From Pirellulales bacterium (GTDB lineage: Bacteria; Planctomycetota; Planctomycetia; Pirellulales; PALSA-1355), in contig JALHMI010000010.1 of NCBI GenBank assembly GCA_022844125.1, positions 124,001-188,000 on the forward strand: a stretch of DNA of 64,000 nucleotides. The letters are read 5' to 3'. Shown piece after piece: positions 61,222-64,000 of this stretch (the first letter of the stretch is position 1; each line of letters begins with the position of its first letter). The notes under the pieces were generated by a model. The model did no database searches. It was given only the letters and a program-made list of their open reading frames with translations, and was not told the origin of the DNA. A program made the translations under genes and the position numbers.

Positions 61222-62040
61222 ATGAAACGCTGGCTCTACCTGTCATACGGCCTCGCTATGTATCTCATGTTTCTGGCTGTCTATGCGTACTTTGCCGGCT
61301 TCGTGGGCAACTTCCTGGTGCCCCGGTCCATCGACGCACCGGTGACTAGCACAACCGCCGTTGCCGTCGCAGTCAACTTGCTGCTCGTCGGTGTATTCGC
61401 CGTCCAGCATTCGGTCATGGCTCGTCCGGCGTTCAAGCGCTGGTGGACGCGTATCGTTCCCCAGCCCATCGAGCGCAGCACCTACCTGTTGGCGGCAAAC
61501 CTGGCGACGATCCTGCTGATCTGGCAATGGCGCCCCATCGACACCGTGGTCTGGGACGTTCAGCAGCCCGTCGCTCGCGCCGTGCTGTGGGCGCTGTTCG
61601 CCGTCGGCTGGCTCTCGGTACCGGCGGTAAGTCTGCTGATTAACCATTTTGACCTGTTCGGCCTGCGACAAGTTTGGCTGCACTTTCAGGGTCGCGCGTA
61701 CACGCCGTTACCTTTCCGCACGCCGTTGGCTTACGCCCATGTCCGACACCCGCTGTACCTTGGCTGGGCGTTGGCCTTCTGGGCCACTCCCACGATGACT
61801 GTCGGTCACCTGCTGTTCGCCGGCTCGCTCACCGTTTACATGGCCTTGGCTGCGGTCGTGGAAGAGTCCGATCTCATCGCTCATTTTGGGCATCACTACC
61901 ACCATTACCGGCAGCAAGTGCCGATGTTTGTTCCGCGATTACGTCCAGTGCGGACACTGGAGGGCAACTCCGCGGAGTTCGAAGTCAACCTTTCCTCTGG
62001 CCACGAGCGAACGAGCAAGGTGCAGCGTGTCGACGTCTAG
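61222..62040 (+). CDS. mddA: Methanethiol S-methyltransferase (MddA-like), membrane
   Basis: 272 residues; AGGAG eight bases before ATG. About six hydrophobic segments. Blocks typical of MddA within the NnrU/isoprenylcysteine methyltransferase superfamily: FAGFVGNFLVPRSIDAP, LLLVGVFAVQHSVMARPAFK, RWWTRIVPQPIERSTYLLAA, LINHFDLFGLRQVWLHFQGR and AHVRHPLYLGWALAFWATPT. MddA methylates methanethiol with S-adenosylmethionine to form dimethyl sulfide. The gene is divergent from a TetR regulator and overlaps the following small membrane gene. Function is by family pattern. Confidence 0.8.
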   Translation: MKRWLYLSYGLAMYLMFLAVYAYFAGFVGNFLVPRSIDAPVTSTTAVAVAVNLLLVGVFAVQHSVMARPAFKRWWTRIVPQPIERSTYLLAANLATILLIWQWRPIDTVVWDVQQPVARAVLWALFAVGWLSVPAVSLLINHFDLFGLRQVWLHFQGRAYTPLPFRTPLAYAHVRHPLYLGWALAFWATPTMTVGHLLFAGSLTVYMALAAVVEESDLIAHFGHHYHHYRQQVPMFVPRLRPVRTLEGNSAEFEVNLSSGHERTSKVQRVDV

Positions 62041-62539
62041 GATTAACTCGCAAGTGTTCCGCGATCCAAGCTGGCTGCACTGGGCTACGACGATCCCGCT
62101 GCTCGCGGGTCATATCGCCGGGATCGACGGCTGCCTGGAAGTTGCCATCACGTTTTGTGTCTGCATGGCACTGGCAATGTGGACCCGCACGCGCAGCGTG
62201 GCAGCCATGCCAGTGCAAGTTCGCATCGCGTATGCCGCACTGCTCGCGATCGGAACCTCGCCCGGCATGTTTTGGGTCTACTATGTTAAACTGGTCGGCA
62301 CGATAGCGATGGTCCTGTTTGGCTATTGTCCACTCGTGCGACTGCTGACACTGCTCCCTTGGAACCGCACGCAACGAATCAACAGAACTTGGCTCACGCG
62401 ACTCATCCTGGCACCAGCACCGGGGGGACTATTCGACTGGTCGAACTCGAGCCATGCCAAAATCGCCGCCTCATGCTCCTGTTCCTGCGCCCTTCCACCT
62501 CGTCCTCAGCCGCCGGGTCGCGTCGCTCCGTTGGCTTAG
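62027..62539 (+). CDS. Small integral membrane protein overlapping mddA
   Basis: 170 residues from a GTG at 62027 (AAGG upstream), overlapping the mddA end by 14 bp. Three to four hydrophobic segments: ATTIPLLAGHIAGIDGCLEV, VAITFCVCMALAMWTRTRSV, RIAYAALLAIGTSPGMFWVY and VGTIAMVLFGYCPLVRLLTL. After about residue 125 the reading becomes low-complexity (Ser/Pro/Cys-rich), so the original end may have been lost by a frameshift. The role is unknown; the overlap suggests co-expression with mddA. Confidence 0.6.
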   Translation: MSTSRINSQVFRDPSWLHWATTIPLLAGHIAGIDGCLEVAITFCVCMALAMWTRTRSVAAMPVQVRIAYAALLAIGTSPGMFWVYYVKLVGTIAMVLFGYCPLVRLLTLLPWNRTQRINRTWLTRLILAPAPGGLFDWSNSSHAKIAASCSCSCALPPRPQPPGRVAPLA

Positions 62540-62707
62540 GCCTGGGGCATGGCTCAGCCACCGCTTCATCACAGCTTCAGGCTGAATCTGTCAGTCTGGA
62601 GTACTGACCGACGGGGTCAATTCAGTTTCGCGCGATTGACGTTGATCTGGTACGATAAACGCGTCGTGCGAGCCCTACTTCAAGCGAGTTCTGCGGAGGT
62701 CGGCATC

Positions 62708-63373
62708 ATGTCCACGGGTCCTTACATCTTCACGCGACGCACTTTTCTAGGCACGATGGCTGCCGGTTCGTTTGCCTGGGCGGCGCCTGGCGCTCTGGCC
62801 GAAGAACTCGCCCGCACACCGCACCAGACCGAGGGCCCGTTCTATCCCGATCGCCTGCCGCTGGATACCGACAACGATCTGTTGATTCTGAACGACAGCC
62901 TATCGCCGGCGGTAGGTGAAATCACGCACCTTACGGGTCGCATCCTCAGCGGTAGCGGCGAACCTCTCCGCAACGCCGTGGTCGAAATCTGGCAATGCGA
63001 CTCGGGCGGCGCGTACCTGCACAGCCGCACCGGCAACGCCGACAAACGCGACAGCAACTTTCAGGGCTTCGGTCGTTTCCTTACCGACTCCAAGGGGCAG
63101 TACTACTTCCGCACGATCAAACCCGTCCCCTATCCCGGCCGAACACCGCATATTCATTACAGGGTGAAATACCCCGGCCAGGAAGAATTCACGACGCAGT
63201 GCTACATCAAGGGGCACCCGCAGAACGAACGTGATTTCTTATTCAAAGGGGCCGGCGGCCAGAAGGAGCGCAACCTGCTCTGTGCCGACTTCCAGCCGCT
63301 GGAAGGCTCCAAAGTTGGCGAGCTCCGGGCTAGCTTCGACATTGTCCTGGGCTACTCGCCGCGGCAGGGTTAA
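62708..63373 (+). CDS. Tat-exported intradiol ring-cleavage dioxygenase-family protein
   Basis: 221 residues from ATG 62708, which places the twin-arginine signal FTRRTFLGTMAAGSF at residues 8-22. The dioxygenase core shows EGPFYPDRLPLDTD, LTGRILSGSGEPLRNAVVEI, WQCDSGGAYLHSR and FRTIKPVPYPGRTPHIHYRV. The Tyr residues and the His-x-His give the non-haem iron(III) ligands of catechol-type intradiol dioxygenases. Exported members are common in soil and aquatic bacteria, acting on lignin-like or unknown aromatic diols. Stands alone before ispG. Confidence 0.87.
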   Translation: MSTGPYIFTRRTFLGTMAAGSFAWAAPGALAEELARTPHQTEGPFYPDRLPLDTDNDLLILNDSLSPAVGEITHLTGRILSGSGEPLRNAVVEIWQCDSGGAYLHSRTGNADKRDSNFQGFGRFLTDSKGQYYFRTIKPVPYPGRTPHIHYRVKYPGQEEFTTQCYIKGHPQNERDFLFKGAGGQKERNLLCADFQPLEGSKVGELRASFDIVLGYSPRQG

Positions 63374-63512
63374 GTTGCCGAGTCACCCGCGGTTTTGACC
63401 AGGCAGGCTCGCCGGCCGAGCGGCGCAAGGTCCGATCAATCGCGCTCGCCCGCCGGCGTGCCTTTTGCTACGCTGAAGGTGCGTTTCACATGCCCTTTGG
63501 AGCCCGAAAATC

Positions 63513-64000
<488 letters not shown>

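Overview
The window is a high-GC bacterial chromosome segment that reads as a planctomycete, probably of the Pirellulales type. This rests on gene families and not on a database search. Evidence: secreted proteins carrying the short N-terminal 'LExRxLLSG'-like motif (positions 5875, 8809, 12425, 13723), many Tat-signal proteins, an ECF sigma factor + TPR Ser/Thr kinase operon, CehA/McbA-type and prenyltransferase-repeat proteins, a DUF1580 phage helix-turn-helix gene, and LRR membrane proteins.

Layout. 1-4.7 kb: the 3' part of a DabA-type (DUF2309) gene and two coupled NuoL/NuoM-like membrane genes, an inorganic-carbon (DAB) type transporter. 4.6-17 kb: a Tat-exported TIM-barrel protein, two subtilisin-like secreted proteases, the sigma factor-kinase-secreted protein operon, a repetitive secreted protein and an RhlE-type RNA helicase. 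17-33.4 kb: a GGDEF cyclase, an Ldh-family oxidoreductase, an exported beta-carbonic anhydrase, a fatty-acid desaturase, a GNAT, a RAYT transposase surrounded by REP palindromes, an LRR protein, a CehA/McbA-like protein and a prenyltransferase-repeat protein.

33.76-58.25 kb: a tandem genomic-island region at an initiator tRNA-Met gene. The tRNA 3' end is repeated exactly (48 bp) at 33790-33837 and 44679-44726, and approximately (25 bp, one mismatch) at 58225-58249. The first interval (about 10.9 kb) is a phage-satellite-like element with integrase, DUF1580, DUF3987, small terminase, HK97-type capsid and ClpP-like protease, but no recognisable portal, large terminase or tail genes. The second interval (about 13.5 kb) begins with an internally deleted integrase remnant. 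It carries a second, complete DAB operon (dabB-dabA-beta-carbonic anhydrase), a winged-helix regulator, a three-gene ABC/HlyD/TolC export system with a degenerate ATPase, a ribosome-hibernation factor and an NhaR-like LysR regulator.

58.3-64 kb: chromosomal genes resume with an M20 amidohydrolase, a decayed PQQ-propeller gene, a TetR regulator upstream of a methanethiol methyltransferase (mddA-like) gene, a Tat-exported intradiol dioxygenase, and the 5' part of ispG.

Two DAB systems and two beta-carbonic anhydrases (one exported, one predicted cytosolic) in one window suggest that handling of CO2/bicarbonate or of pH and ion balance matters to this organism. The second set looks horizontally acquired.
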